Shown: positions 1 through 12,601, counted from the stretch's first letter. The stretch: DNA of 64,000 nt from Dicyema japonicum (GCA_011109175.1 RDEW01000042.1:442168-506167), one strand, 5' to 3'. Numbers and translations: made by a program. Notes: a model not told the origin generated them from the letters alone.

Positions 1-3000
1 ATACAGGGGTAAAAATACTCTTTTGGAACATTTTTCTCAATTAAAATTAAATGATATACAATCATAGTGATAATTATATAAAATTGAAATTAATTGACAA
101 CAAATCCATATATACTTTGTCTTCTCTACATCATCAGTATTTAATCCTACAACCATCACTATAGTAGATCTTATACATCCAGGGGGTCTTAAATGCGACT
201 ACCACCAAATGTATGACAAATTAAACTACCCTCTCGAATTCCCCCATAAGACAATACCTAATTATATAACACGGACAACCTTATTTATTCCATGTAATCT
301 CTACCATCAAAGTCTTCTATTTACAGAACTTTTACACTGAATCACTACGATGCACTTCTTTGTCTTTTTATTAGATTTTGACCAAAATAAGCACAAAAAA
401 CTGTAATATGAGTGAGATTACTCATTAATATGTCAGTCACCACCTAACTATAAACACTAGGGTAAGTTAATATTCATTATTGAGAATATATTGACATTTG
501 ACTCCTCATTGACATCTGGAGTGAATTTACTCATCACAACTATCAATCGCTGCACTTTTCCTTCTGACTCATCACAACTGTCATCCAATCATTTTACTCT
601 CTAGGGTGCCAACTATCCTTATGGGACACACTAAGACAACATCATTATGAATGGAATCTCAGAAACAATACAGTCATACTCAACATTGTCCTCTATACTC
701 TCTTTTCCAAAACTATCTTCCATAGTCTCTTCCAATATAAAATCCCTCTCAAAATTATCTTTTATAGTCTCCTCCAATATATAATTCCAATGCTATCTTC
801 TATAGCCCTTCTCAATGGGGTCGCTATACAAAAATTGATCTTTATTAACCTCTCAGATGCCGCTCCTCCTCAAACATTACCCTGAAGTCATGTAGATTTC
901 TTCACGGACATTGTTAAGATAACTTAGGTGGATAAAAATCAATTGGACAAAAAGACATGTGATAATCAAACATAATTGGAAAATGTGATTTATCATTTTT
1001 TTCTCTTATTTGTTCAATATATACAAACTTTCTATAAGTTGTAACTTTTTTGATTACCATGTTATGGTCTCCTAATTTCATCACGACTTTTGTTTTTGTA
1101 ATATATAAATTCGAATATTAGTTCTAAATAGTATAAATGAGATTACAATAAAAGGACTGTTATCTCGAGGATCTATTATTTTATTGGAGGTTTCATGACA
1201 GTCAACACATGTACTTTACAAATTAAAAGTAGTTATTCATCATCAGTAATACCTGTTAATATTAGTTACTGTCACGAAGTATAAGGTTGTGTGTCCTAAC
1301 TTACTTTCTCTTTAATGCCTTTTTGCAACACCCTGTTATAAATCATCACGACAGAAAAGTAATGTCTGCAATTTATTATTTTATTAATTATTTTTATTTA
1401 TTTAATATTAATTATTCATGACCAAACATTGTTCTGAAGTGCGAGAAAAGGATCAATGTATTAAAATGTTTATCTAGAATATGGAAGACAGGTACCAGAT
1501 GTTTTTTTTTATTATCAGATGTTTTTTTTTATTTATAATATTGTGCTTTCCGATGTCTCCTGAGTCCATTAAAGATGATAACAGGTTATTTCCATTTTGA
1601 AAAGACTGAGACATTAAATGTAATAGAGCTACGTAATAGTGCACCGGAGATATGAGTGGAACACAGCCTTTATAAGTATCACGTGCGTCCACATTCGCCA
1701 TTGTGGGAGTCAATCCATTTGAGTATGGAAAGGATCCTTTTTGACTCCCTTATCTACTTGTAGGGTTCCATATATAGATAATCCACAGAGATACCATCAG
1801 CTAGCATTTTTTGTTTCCCTTAGTTTAGTAAAAACATGATCCCGTACGATCAAGCGAATGAATAAGTCTGAACAGATAGGCTATTCCCTCTCAATTGTGA
1901 GCAATAATCTAAAGTTTTAATATAACTACTTCACGTTAGAAGACGGTGGACGTACAGTAAACTTTCTCAAATTTGCCATTTTTACAGTAACTCTCCAAAA
2001 ATTTGCCAGCATTTTTTGCGGCAAATTTCAAATTTTAATCAATAATTTTATAACAGTTATTAGAAACTTCTCATCGATGAAAATAACAATTAAACAAATG
2101 TCAGTTGAGGAAGCCTGCTGAAAATAGCTGTATTTGATTTTATTAAGAAAACTTTAAAAATGAAGTATTAAATTATATCAAAATAAAATTCAATTTCCAA
2201 AAATAATTCAGGAACAATTTTGGGCCAATTTAAGGGACTTACTGTACTAATAGTAGGAGAAATATTTCAACTCTTGGTGATCAAATTTGGATTTTACAAA
2301 ACATCCCAGCAAAATTGCATAAAAAACTTGTAGACAAGTCGCCCAAATGTTATCTTTCATAATAACCACCAGATCACTTAATTAGTATAGTAACGATGAG
2401 ATTTTGACGTATTTCTACTGAGCAAAAAATATCTACTTTATTGTGAGAATGAAGAACTTTGTCTTTCCTCCCATTTTGAATGTTGATAAGGAGACGAACT
2501 TTGGAGACATTAAAGTCCGACGAAGTACTTGAGAGTAACACATTAATATTATGATGGAGTTATTTGAAATTAGTGAGTTTTTGTTGGTGTCTTTGAACAA
2601 TTTACTGAGACACAAGTGTGTCCAAGTGCCAGAAGGACTCTTACCCTCACGGGTGGGTTCTGGTTAACAAGAGCTGCTACTTATATATGTTGTCACATTT
2701 TGACTACTTAGGAAATGTCTTTGGAAACAGGTCACTAACCAGGTTGAACCGAGTTGGATCGATTATTGTGAGGACGAAGGGGGTAAACGTTTCGTCCATT
2801 TAACAATTCATGTGTATGTCTACAAGGCTCTATATTATACATGGCCCTTAGAGGTGATTTCCACTTGTCCTTCCCGCCTTTGCAGAGCTATAATTATTAT
2901 GACTCACGAAAGTGCTGTGATTTTTAAATTTCTATTTATCTTATAATAATTTAATATTTCACAATTTTAATTTTACTATTAAAAACAAAAAAATTAATTT

Positions 3001-3700
3001 CCTCCATACAAATATTTACTCTGTGATTTACAAAATCTCCCTTCCCGTGATCGAGTTGAGATTCATTAATTCTGTTAGTGAGATGAATATATTTACGCTT
3101 TAGATAACCTATCCATAACCGAACTCTGATAAGGTCCAATACAGAATATGCTTTTTATGAATATACTCGAATTAGCGTCTAATTTGATCATCTTAGCAAA
3201 GCTTGATTCAAGACTGAGGATTATGATTTCATGGAATATAAAAAGTCGACACTGTCCTTTGTGAGTGACCTAGCATGTACGTCCTAAGCTTGGTCGCAAT
3301 GTTGGTCATCGATATTCCGTGTAAATATTCTTCAAAATATTGACTTTTATTTATTATAACGTCAACTTGGCATAATTTACAATATTTTTCAGATATTTTT
3401 ATTTTTGAGACGATATATGCGTATAACGTTTCTTTAGCTCCAAGTTTCAGATTTGGTAGTCAGTCGATATCACACAAGTCCAGTGATAGGGACGAAAACG
3501 CAATCCCTTACACCTGTGAGAACCCTTCCAATGCAATGGGGGAAAAATTATAATTCTTTGAGCCATTCTACACTGCCCAACACATGAAATATAAGATTTC
3601 ACAGCATCAACGTAAAGAGAGAGAAGAAAAGCAATTCGATCAAGTATCTAGTGGGAGAGTCAAACACAAGTAGCGATCGGGTGAATCGAATCCTTGAAGT
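1..3700. other. No gene recognised; AT-rich intergenic DNA
   Basis: I found no reading frame with a recognisable motif on either strand over this stretch. It is AT-rich with frequent stops. A 20-base near-exact tandem duplication containing a T run lies at about 1495-1534. A short plus-strand frame at 2618-2803 carries a lectin-like phrase (GWVLVNKSCYLY) but none of the later C-type lectin cysteines, so I do not call it. Confidence 0.6.
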
Positions 3701-3764
3701 ATTGTTAAAGCACCCTAGGCACTAATGAAATCAAAAAAATATTTATTCATACAAAAATAAAATA

Positions 3765-4058
3765 TCACAAAACTCGAGAACACATTAAAGTGATGCGAAA
3801 CCCAGTCGGAATTTCACAAACAGGCAGAATACAATCATTCACTATATTCCAAAATTTCAAAGCCCCATCTGACCAACAGCTCAACAACAAATCATTCCCC
3901 TCAAAACTCCGAAACAACAACCCCTTGAATCTGATTTGATATATACAATAGAACCTTCCAACATGAGCTGTATGTGTGGACAACAACACAGTGTCCAAAG
4001 TGTCCAGGCATTTATAAACGAACAACTCCCCACAAGAGAGACCAACATCGAGAAACAA
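3765..4058 (-). pseudogene. WD40-repeat protein fragment
   Basis: About 97 residues read openly on the minus strand and resemble one to two blades of a WD40 propeller. The clearest part is LLLSCWSDGALKFWNI, which has the usual shape of a WD repeat end (L-S-x-S-x-DG-x-x-x-x-WN). An upstream stretch (CGELFVYKCLDT, then TAHVGRFYCIY) fits the GH-type start of a blade. WD40 proteins are scaffolds for multiprotein complexes; which one this belongs to cannot be told from two blades. The open frame begins just after an in-frame TAA and has no ATG there, so this is an internal exon or a truncated copy. The sequence just upstream holds a GTAAGT...TTTAG segment of only 15 bases, which does not restore the frame. 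No neighbouring exon was found, so a pseudogene fragment is likelier than a live gene. Confidence 0.45.
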
Positions 4059-5800
4059 TTATCCTAAAGTAGACTTACCACTAAAACCAACATCATAGTC
4101 GTTTGACTGGGACATTTGATTCACTTTCGCCATAATTTCTGACGTTCAATGGTTGAGACTGGTAATGCTAGAGTTTGTAAAGTGAAGAATAGGGAGACTT
4201 GTATTGGATCGCATTCTCGGAGCTGCCGAAATTCCTCTGGTGTTTTCATTAGTCCAATTATGCGAATCCTACAACTTATTTAATATGAATACTGCTTTGA
4301 TCATCCATCAATACAAAACTACTGGGTTTGTTAAGTAAGGACAACAATGGGGACCTGATCAAAATATTCAACCATCGACTATATCTTGTGTAAAAGTAAC
4401 AAAACTTTTTACGAAACTCGAGATCTTGTGATGACCTCGAACGTCCAGTGATCACAAACTAGTCATCACTCGCTTCTCTTTAGGGACTATGTATAAACAT
4501 GCGAGACGTGGAAACCCAGAGCTCGAAAGATTTTATATAGAACAAAGATGAAAAAGTACGCCGAAAAACTCAGAGAGGCGTTGAAGTCCACTGAAGAATA
4601 CCATGGCTTTGATTTTGGGCACTCCTCGCAAAAATAGTCACAAATTCTTATCACCTGACAGGTGATTCAGAGAAGGAAGGTCTACCGCTGACGTCGTCTG
4701 GACACACAGATGGTCTGGAACTTATCGTCAAAAATACAAGATGTATAGAAATTCTTGGGATCGACATGTCTCGTGCATTCATTCTGTCACAGAGGGCGCA
4801 GGGCGTTGACGCTCCCAAGGGGAGGGAAGACGAGGGCCTTCACCCGTCATGGACAAACTAATCATTTTACGCATGGAAATGCGTCAAAACTCATCGGTAC
4901 TCTACCAATTAAGCGATTCCGGTGTTGTGATAGAAGATAACATTTGAGCGACTTGTCTACCAGTTTTTTCATGCAATTTTTCTTTTCACACACTTTCATA
5001 GTTTATTTGTGTTAATTTGAACTGAAATTATTTTACAGACCGATAGTAAACCAAATTAACTAATCCGTGACCTTGAAGTGTTCCAGTCGACACCTCGTCT
5101 AGGGACAGTTGATCGAGAAGACAATGACCGGGAAGCTGAGGTTGAAGCCACTACTCACTAGGGAGCGAAATTGTCTCTGTGGAATGACGAGATAGGTCCT
5201 TTAGAATTCTGGCGATTGTCTGCTACTTAGGCAGATCCGAATACGTCTTAAAGGGAAGGAAGGGAAATCTTTATTCAAGTAACCACATGGCACAACGCGG
5301 CCTAATACAATTACTATGTATTTATTTACCCCCGTCTCTTCAAGTAAAAACAGGTGATAACAAAAACGTTACAGATGAAAGGAATCGCCGATAGATCTGA
5401 CAAGGTATATTTGGTTTGTGAGAACTGATAGGTTAACCCGGACAAGAGAAGAGGTGATCCGTCTACTGATCGTCAAGAGAGTACAATTGGAATAGTGGAG
5501 AGGATGATTGTACAATCCAGTACAGATATGAATGCAAATTCAAGTGATGGAGACAACTTAAGAGCGCCAAGTGGAGGCGAACTTCTCTCGGTAGGGAAGC
5601 AATACTCTAGAAGTTTGTTTATACGAAGACTTCTGATGGCTTAAGTAAATATCCAGTTATGAATTGTATTCAGTCGTGACTGAGAAGACTCATTCTCTGG
5701 GATGGTTTGTACAATGATTTTTACTTAAAACAAAAGACTAACAAACTCGGCACTTTTCCTTACTCTTAATGGAATGTCAATCCCCTCAACTAACTCCATC
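4059..5800. other. No gene recognised
   Basis: Less AT-rich than its surroundings between about 4550 and 4950, with a 61-codon plus-strand frame at 4755-4940 that I do not recognise. It may be decayed retrotransposon sequence, but no RT, endonuclease or zinc-knuckle motif is visible. A tRNA-like D-arm phrase on the minus strand near 4890-4935 fails at the anticodon arm. Confidence 0.45.
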
Positions 5801-5804
5801 AAAA

Positions 5805-6115
5805 TTAATGACTATCAGCAAACATGTCATATCCCATACTAATTAAAAAATCAATTCTTTCCAAGAAACAGTACGAGGGACCTACAAAGGTTCTCTTCGC
5901 CACTAATGCCAACTCCCTTCGAGGAACATGTGAGAAGAACGGGAACCCGTTTGAAACCTCTAAATTTCTTAAAAGTGGATCATCCATACAACAAGTGTGT
6001 CGGCTCTCGGGAAGAACACCAAGAAAGGATGAGACGACTGTTTAAGGTGACTGGGTTCACTTGACGCCCCCATTCCCTTTTTATTTTGTCGGTGATTCTT
6101 GGTTTTAAATAAATT
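5805..6115 (+). mobile_element. 5'-truncated LINE, C-terminal end plus 3' tail
   Basis: A 73-codon plus-strand frame (5824-6045) resembles the extreme C-terminus of the CR1/Jockey-like LINE at 6.8-7.7 kb: CEKNGNPFETSKFL here against CEEDGNPLRLILPM there. After the stop the sequence runs GACTGGGTTCACTTGACG, then a T-rich segment, then TTTTAAATAAATTTG. This matches the shared tail of other LINE ends in the window (a GGGATCACTTAA-like start, pyrimidine-rich middle, AAATAAATAA end). No RT domain is present, so this is a 5'-truncated copy, as expected from incomplete target-primed reverse transcription. The family call rests on the tail and one short peptide match. Confidence 0.5.
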
Positions 6116-6489
6116 TGATTCTATTTATCAGAGACTAATTGATTTCCACAAAGTATTTCCTCTCTGTTCTTTGCATTCTTCATTTCCCTAGAGGCGTCAT
6201 TATATCTACCTAATCCCCTCCTGGGATTCAAAAAAGATCCCTTTCTTCTTTAATCCAGTGGAGGTGTTCCCATAATGGCGGATACTTGCAAAAAAACTTA
6301 ATGCTTAGAAGATTTTCATTCACCATGAATCTACGTAGACATTTAGTACAACATAAGTACATCACCACTCGAAAAACTTACTCGGTTAACTGGTCTGATT
6401 TCTCTATAAACAAAAGGGAGCCATCGCCTTGAAATCAACCGAAATTCTTTATTTTTAATGACGAAAGAGATATTTTCATAATTTGAAAT

Positions 6490-6690
6490 TTGAAATAAAT
6501 CTCAGTCAGCACGAAAAAGGATCATTTGTTCTCCCCACTCCACTGTAGGGATTTCCACATCTGCAAGTATAGACGTTTTTTACCCTTTATGTTGATTCCG
6601 GATAAAACTCTGTTTCCGTAGAAGTGGAAACTGGATACACTTAATTAGTTGTTTACTTTAACTTTTTTCTCCGGGTTAATAAATAATTTG
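6490..6690 (+). repeat. Short interspersed repeat, family A, copy 1
   Basis: About 190 bases that recur at 13.6 kb (+) and 57.8 kb (-). Shared blocks include TTTCCACATCTGCAAGTATA / TTTCCACAACTGCAACTATG, GTTGATTCCGGATAAAACTC and the tail GGATACACTTAATTAGTTG followed by a pyrimidine tract and GGTTAATAAATAA. The tail is the same type as on coding LINE ends here, so this is either a LINE 3' UTR or a SINE that borrowed the LINE tail. I did not see a convincing pol III A/B box. Confidence 0.65.
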
Positions 6691-6754
6691 AATAAAATAA
6701 CTTAACCTAAAAACTATTCAAGTACGTTTTTAAATTAAATTTTTATTTTTTATT

Positions 6755-7690
6755 TTAATAACCCCGGGAACACCGAGAAAGAAAGACAAAAGAGTCAGAC
6801 AGTTAGGTGATCCCAGTCCTCGCAATCACTTGTGCCATTCGACGTCTGTGATCTCCATCGTCCCCACTACTTTCCAGAAGAGCCTTCTCTCGGTCTTGCA
6901 GAGGAATCCGATCGGGGAGGGGAATTTCTTATCCAATAGGTTTTCTCTTGCCATGGGAAGGATCAGGCGAAGCGGATTTCCATCTTCTTCACAGACGCGA
7001 AGAAATCTGGAGCCACAACTACACATCTTAGCTTTCATGAGTAGTGGGTCGACTGTTGATCCATTACGTGGGCAAAGCATACTGATTGTTTTCCGGTATA
7101 TCGAGTTGATTCTTTGGACCAAAGACTCCAATAGCCCGAATCTCCATGCAACGGAGGCATACTCAATGGCAGGCGCGATTGTTTGTTGGTAGAGGTAGAA
7201 ACGGAAAAGTCCATGTTCCTCGTGGTCCTCCGAACAAGGGCGAGTATAACGTTAACTTTCTGGAAGCCCCTGGTGATCATGTCTGTTGCGTGGGAGTTGA
7301 ATTTGAGAAGGCTGTCGTACTTGACTCCAAGGACAGTGGGGGACCTTGTCACTGGAATCCTAGTGGGACCAATGAAAAGACTCGGTTCATCCTTGGAACG
7401 ACGGTCCGACGTGAATGTGGAACAGATAGACTTGGTTGCAGAAATCGTTAGTCGATTGCCAACAATCCAATCGTGGAAAATGTTCAATTTTGTCTCAGTT
7501 TTAAGGGATGCGACTTGCGTCGAGCGGTTCCGTATTGCAATGACTACATCGTCTGCGTAGGATAATAGCAGGGAATCTTCGTCTCCATCATTAGGTAGGT
7601 CGTGTAGGAATAGGTTGAATAGAATTGGTGAAAGTGGAGACCCCTTGGGTACCCCGTTCGGTAGTAATCGTGATCTAGATCTGAGATCAC
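6755..7690 (-). mobile_element. CR1/Jockey-like LINE: RT palm/thumb to 3' end, 5'-truncated
   Basis: On the minus strand an RT reads openly from about 7690: NGVPKGSPLSPILFNLFLHD (RT block with the conserved PKGSPLSP), then SYADDVVIA with the catalytic YADD (near 7550), then a thumb region LGVKYDSLLKFNSHATDM, down to 7035. A single frameshift near 7100 moves the frame to the 6826-7131 ORF, which carries the C-terminus (SCGSRFLRVCEEDGNPL...EWHK). The stop at 6826 is followed by GGGATCACCTAA, a pyrimidine tract and an A/T-rich tail ending near 6760. The fingers and any endonuclease are absent, so the copy is 5'-truncated at about 7690. It is the best preserved RT of this family in the window. 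The family call is from RT motif style; Jockey versus CR1 cannot be settled by eye. Confidence 0.85.
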
Positions 7691-8470
7691 CATTTCATAA
7701 TTGAAATCATTTTCGTCTTGGTCGGATTTAGCTAACTAAAAATTTATTGCATCAAAAAGTATGAAATTTGCAAAAATTACTAAAACTGTTTGACCGTCAG
7801 ATAATTTGGATCTCTTATGGATCTGAGGAAATATTCTAATATTAATGATTTGAATTCATGGATTTGGATATTAGTCATATTTAACTTACTATTCTTATTC
7901 GTTTAAAAAATTTGAAGCCGTTAAATTGGCTAAATTAAAATATCATGTTGAAAATACTTTATTTTTTAATTCTTCAAGTTTTTCTAATACTTGGCTGGAC
8001 GGAATAGAATCCGGATCTTAAGTGCACCCGACAATTCCTTTAGAAATTTTGGTTTCCGATGTCTCCGAGTCAATCATCTCTTCCAGGTTCACAGTAAAAA
8101 AGAAGACAATGGTTTTCAGTCGGAGGTGGATTTAATAAAAAAATAATGGCTCTGTTATGGGAGAGCCCAGAGCACTAAGTAAAAATAATCCATGGTCTGA
8201 AATCTTGTGCTAAGCGGTCAAACAGCCTTTTCTGATTGCGGTCAAAGAAGTCGATATCTTCATTATAAACGAGAAAAAGATCAATTTTTGAAAAACCATA
8301 AGATAATTTTTGTTCTACAGATATGATCTAGAGACGTGAAATCTAAGTCTTTGGATATCCCTAATTTGAATTTGTTGTAATAGACGTTCAAACAAAATGG
8401 ATGAGTCGTAATTGGCGGCTCTGCAGCAAATGATTCGAGAAATGAAAAAAAGATGTCGGAGTCTGCAAAA
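7690..8470. other. No gene recognised
   Basis: AT-rich spacer between two LINE fragments on opposite strands. No motif seen on either strand. Confidence 0.5.
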
Positions 8471-8474
8471 ATCT

Positions 8475-9135
8475 GATTCTATGCGGCAACCCAAGCATGA
8501 AACAAGTGGCGCAGCGCTATCAAAAAGAGATTTGAAAGTGTAACAACAGTCCTGGGAATAGACTTCTCTAGGGCCTTTGACACAGTCCGCCGTTGTCTAC
8601 TTATCAGGATACTGGAACAATTCTTGGACCTTGGTTCTGTCATTATGATCAGAGTGTTGCTAGCTAGCACGAAGATCAGAGTGCGGGTCGCTAAGACGTT
8701 TTCCCGTGAATTTACGTGCAATGTTGGTACTCACAACAAGATCTTCGGAAGTTCTATGATGGCAACATCGTCGAAATTGCTTACGCGACGACGTCGCCTT
8801 TGTGTCAGAAGACAAATTGACCCTACTTCGAATCCTCGAGGTGGCAACTGCTGAGCTGAACCGATGATTCCTTGGAATGAAGACAGCAAATTCCGACATT
8901 GTGGTAATCATGAGAATGGAAAGCAGATCAAGTGAAACATGGCGAAGAACAAACAAACTTGGCTCTATATCTGGAGACAGTCAAAATATTACCAAAAGGA
9001 AGGCCCTCGCTTGGGTAAAGATGAACAAGTTGAAGAAAGAATTGATTGGAAAACGACGATTCTGCACTTCACTTCGTTTGAGATTGTATGAAGTTTTTGT
9101 CAAACCGATCCTAATATACAATTATTTAGAATACC
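8475..9135 (+). mobile_element. RTE-like LINE, decayed RT fragment
   Basis: The plus strand reads VLGIDFSRAFDTVRRCLL (the first catalytic aspartate block of an RT, with the usual SRAFDTV), then RVRVAKTFSREFTCNVGT, a position where the next RT block should follow. The YADD block is lost or scrambled. Then come TWRRTNKLGSI and ITKRKALAWVKMNKL, followed by LRLRLYEVFVKPILIYN. This WRRTKKLGS...RRKALA...LYEAFVKPVLLYN order is typical of RTE-type elements with a tail that continues into the sequence seen at 60.9-61.3 kb. Several frameshifts and stops separate the blocks, so it is dead. No endonuclease domain precedes it. Confidence 0.75.
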
Positions 9136-9199
9136 TAAATAACAAAAATTTTTCAATAAATGCTTCCTACTTAAGAATAGATTTTTGATCCAGTCTTTA

Positions 9200-11015
9200 T
9201 CAAAATTTTCAGGAAACTATTTAATAATGTTTTCATGTATGCTTTTAGATGATCTTTGATGTTTTAAAGTACAACTGAATACAATATAGTCCTTGAATGA
9301 TGGAGTTTTTCCTGTAAAAACGAAAACAAACGATTTCCTTTGATAAACAGATGTCAGCCAAATCTTTATTTTAATATGAACACTTCATTGGTAAATGTCT
9401 CACAGAAGCAATAGGGTATCTGACATTATTGGCTTGCATATTATACAATTTGCAGTTTCCGGTATATCTACTCTGTATTTTGAACAGAGCCTAAAAATAT
9501 AACGTGCTAATTTTTTAATTAAAATGTTTATTTTTATTAAATTGCGGAACCCAGGTTAGGAACCACTGCTCTAAGGGAACATCTTACGTTGTATTTCGAT
9601 TGATTTCGGAGACATTTCAATTGATTAAATTAGCAAAGGACTCAATTTAGAGATTATCCGATCGATCTTTACTGAGTACATCAAACTGTCCCTGTGTACT
9701 TTCGAACATATGTTATACGAAATAAATATTATTTTATTAAGTCATTAAAAATCAGTCTTCAACAATATTAGAAGATATTTCTTCATTAACGGATGTCTTA
9801 ATCTAAAATTAGTACATCACTAAACTTTATCAGATATTTTTTTAATAAGATATTTCATCTATGTTTTGTTCCCTATCAGCCTAGATTTTTTCTTCTTTAT
9901 ATTTGCTAAAAAAACATCGCTTTCCATTGGAACTATTCCAGCATCTCCAATTCAGTAGTGGAAATACTTTTCTTTTGGAACTGAAAATTTGAATCTTCCT
10001 CATTAAACGAAAGCTACTCTTTTTCTTCTTCAAATTTCTCTTGATGTGGGACGGACTGTAATTTCTTATATATTTATTCCTGTTCATAATCGAGGACTCC
10101 TAAATAGGTTATTAGAGAAGTCACTGAAATTAATTCGTAACTTAACTCTTCTTCCTCAATTTTGCGATTTTCTAAATTTTCAAATTCCTAAATAAAGCAT
10201 GCCAAATACTGAATTTATAAAATAATAGATTTTGATCAAGAATTTCAAAATTCTCTGAAAAACTGAATAATTTCGTTACCTCGGTACTACGATGATGAAA
10301 TCAGACTAAGAAAATTGAGTGATAAAACTGGCTTTGAAATTTTGACATCCGAAAAACCGAAACATTACTCGCACTACGGGGGATACATGTTTGAGGTGTT
10401 CCTGGTGTCACCACTGCTCTACACTTATGTAGAGAAGCCGATGATCATGTGGGACATCGGGAGTAACCATGTACCTCAAGAGATGTTATTGAACCTAGCT
10501 CCAGCTTGTTCAACCCGTTTTCGTCTAGAAGACTGTTGTCTTGGCTTATAAGTTGCTAGAATTTCAAAAATTAAAAATTATTATTTAATTTAATAAAAAT
10601 TAATTAACAGGGATATGAGTCGTGGTTATACTATGAGAAAACACACGTCTTTTTGTTAAAAACCCAGGTTACTTCATACGTAAAAAGGTCTTTATAATCC
10701 TAGTCTCATTTACTGTCAATACTTCCATTAAAGTTGGACAGAAAACAGGACATTGTGGAAAGTCATTAGGTAGGTGTCTGTAATTTGAGTGTGTAGACAT
10801 AATAGTCCATGACGGTCATAGAGGAAAGAAAGTAGCCGTCTTTACTCGAAACGGGATTTCCTCACTCAGTTAAGATAAGTTTGCATTTATGGATTGTAGA
10901 ATACTAAAGAAGTTGCCGACTTAAGAGCATGTGGTCTCCTACAACGGAGGCCTTTAGGTGGTAAGAAGACGGTCGATCTTTTCATAGTGAAACGTAAGTT
11001 AGCTTAGTCCCGTAG
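9200..11015. other. No gene recognised; one hAT-like end
   Basis: AT-rich. Around 9541-9580 the sequence GGTTAGGAACCACTGC resembles the right terminus of a hAT transposon (reverse complement begins GCAGTGGTTCCTAACC), but I could not find its left partner or an 8-bp duplication. A 78-codon plus-strand frame at 10315-10551 and a 68-codon minus-strand frame at 9881-10087 have no recognisable motif. Confidence 0.4.
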
Positions 11016-11020
11016 GCATA

Positions 11021-11063
11021 TGTCACATGGGCGGCGCGTAACGCATGGGCAGCCTGTTACATT
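11021..11063 (+). repeat. Left terminal inverted repeat of the Ginger-like element
   Basis: 43 bases beginning TGTCACATGG and ending CCTGTTACATT. They pair with the reverse complement of 12602-12644, with mismatches concentrated in the middle and perfect runs at both ends of the repeat (TGTCACATG and GCCTGTTACATT). Preceded directly by the target duplication GCATA. Confidence 0.85.
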
Positions 11064-11352
11064 TTTTCGACCTTGAAAAGGTCTTTTAATCCGACATTTA
11101 ATTTGGTATATCCGATTTATATCGTGATTTAATCCTGTTAAATTAGTTTTTTATTCATAAATATTATGATTATAAAGATTTTATTATTTTATAGCGGTAA
11201 ACCTAGATTTCTAGCGTGATTAGCATGGAAGATTATTTTGTTGCAATGGCTTCTTACAAGGGTTTTGTGAAAGATTGCGTTGAATATCTTCCGAGGCACC
11301 GAAAATATAGGCTTGTAAAGAAGATAGAGAATTTTTCCATTATCAATGACAG

Positions 11353-11378
11353 GTATTGTAAATTTGCAATAATTTTAG
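11353..11378 (+). other. 26-bp intron in the Ginger-like transposase
   Basis: GT...TTTTAG segment of 26 bases. Removing it joins IINDR to LYILNQLIPS; left in, it adds a stretch unlike the rest of the protein. Splits an AGA codon after its second base. Confidence 0.6.
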
Positions 11379-11594
11379 ACTGTATATCTTAAATCAACTG
11401 ATTCCAAGTTAGTCATATCCCTGGATAATGAAACCGAAATGGAGCATGTTGAGAAATCGTTGCACGAGTTTTCACACGGAGGAGTCAATAAAATTGAGTA
11501 TGAATGTCGACAAAGATACTTTACTGTAAAGAATGAGATTATCAGAAAAGTCATTCGAAATTGTGAAGTCCACAAATTTTCGCGTCCTTTAAAA

Positions 11595-11618
11595 GTTCGT
11601 GATTTTTTATAACTGTAG
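11595..11618 (+). other. 24-bp intron in the Ginger-like transposase
   Basis: GT...TGTAG segment containing an in-frame TAA. Removing it (phase 0) joins FSRPLK to IGDINHHVFAASPNERF and leads straight into the first catalytic Asp motif, so splicing is needed to read the core. Confidence 0.65.
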
Positions 11619-11756
11619 ATTGGAGATATAAATCACCATGTGTTTGCTGCTTCACCAAATGAACGTTTTCAGGTAGATCTAATAGACCTGAAAAAAAATT
11701 ACAACATTAAATGAAAATTTCAAATGGATTTTAACGGTCATTGACATATATAGTAG

Positions 11757-11779
11757 GTTGGTTTTTTTTTAATTTATAG
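11757..11779 (+). other. 23-bp intron in the Ginger-like transposase
   Basis: GT, nine T residues and an ATTTATAG acceptor in 23 bases. Removing it joins TVIDIYS to RFAFVRPLYNKSGK, which matches the strongly conserved integrase stretch (V-x-D-x-Y-S-R-F). It is the clearest intron in the element. Confidence 0.8.
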
Positions 11780-12601
11780 ATTCGCTTTTGTACGACCACT
11801 CTATAATAAGTCTGGTAAAGAAGTATGTGAAAACTTAAGATCTTTGTTCCGCCTGAATGGGCCATTTAAATTTCTTCAGTCGGACAATGTTTCTGAATTT
11901 AAAAATCAAGAAATAACAAAACTTTGTGAAGATTTTAACATTAAGCAAATTCACGGAAGGCCTAACAATCCACGAGCACAAGGAATTGTCGAAAGATTTA
12001 ATCAGACGATCACGAAGAAGTTGTCAAGAATGCTGGATAACAGTGAAAAAAGTGGCTTGATAAATTAGAAAGTGCTGTCTACAGTTACAACATATCGGTC
12101 CATTCATTTTTTAACGAAAGTCCTTTTTAAAGATATCGAGGAATTAAGGGAATAAATTCAATAATTAATGGTTATACTTACATCACATTATTGAAAATTC
12201 ACGTAGTTTGATTTAAAAAATTTATATCTAGATAACTTGTGTCCGAATGCGAAGAGATTCAAATGTGAAATTAAATCGATTGAAGAAAATTCAAATTATT
12301 ACAAAGCTATGAACAGGAAAGAGAATGTTCATAATAGTAAATATACTTTCAACATGGGAGATAAAGTATGAATTAAAAACATTAATAAATAGGTTCGGGC
12401 TAAAAAGGACTTTGGAACAAATCCCTCATTGCGACTGGATAAGTTTGAGTCTCAGTATTATCCAGTTGCAGAAATAATTAATAGAAATAATTAAAAATTC
12501 GAAAGGAGAAATATCGACTGTATTAATGAGTAGACCAAAAAATTACTTAAATTTAATTTTTTGTGGTTAAAATTAATTGAAGTTAATCTTGGTTCAAGGT
12601 T

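Larger units (their letters stand above)
11225..12493 (+). pseudogene. DD35E integrase-type transposase (Ginger-like), decayed
   Basis: The protein begins at an ATG at 11225 (MEDYFVAMASYKGF). It is followed by an HHCC-like zinc-binding region (SLHEFSHGGVNKIEY ... RNCEVHKFSRP; the second HHCC cysteine is replaced by His) and the rve catalytic core: first Asp in FQVDLIDL, second in LQSDNVSEF, Glu in GIVERFNQ. Exactly 35 residues lie between the second Asp and the Glu. The C-terminal part HNSKYTFNMGD ... YYPVAEIINR matches the usual integrase C-terminal domain. The frame is carried across short GT-AG introns at 11353-11378, 11595-11618 and 11757-11779. It is broken by single-base shifts near 11408, 11710 and 12040-12060, and by stops such as TGA in GDKV*IKN. 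KRBA2 and GIN1 in vertebrates are domesticated relatives of this transposase class. The source element is non-functional here. Confidence 0.8.

Noticed and set aside
2618-2803. Possible C-type lectin start (GWVLVNKSCYLY)
   Set aside because: No WND or later conserved cysteines follow, and the frame ends after 61 codons.
4060-4080. 15-base GT-AG segment before the WD40 fragment
   Set aside because: Removing it still leaves an in-frame TAA, and it is shorter than any intron with a good junction here.
4880-4940. tRNA-like D-arm phrase on the minus strand (GCTTAATTGGTAGAGTA)
   Set aside because: The following bases do not form an anticodon stem, and no TTCRANNC T-arm is at the right distance.
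6830-7560. Three plus-strand ORFs of 101-125 codons
   Set aside because: They are antisense shadows of the minus-strand RT at 6.8-7.7 kb.
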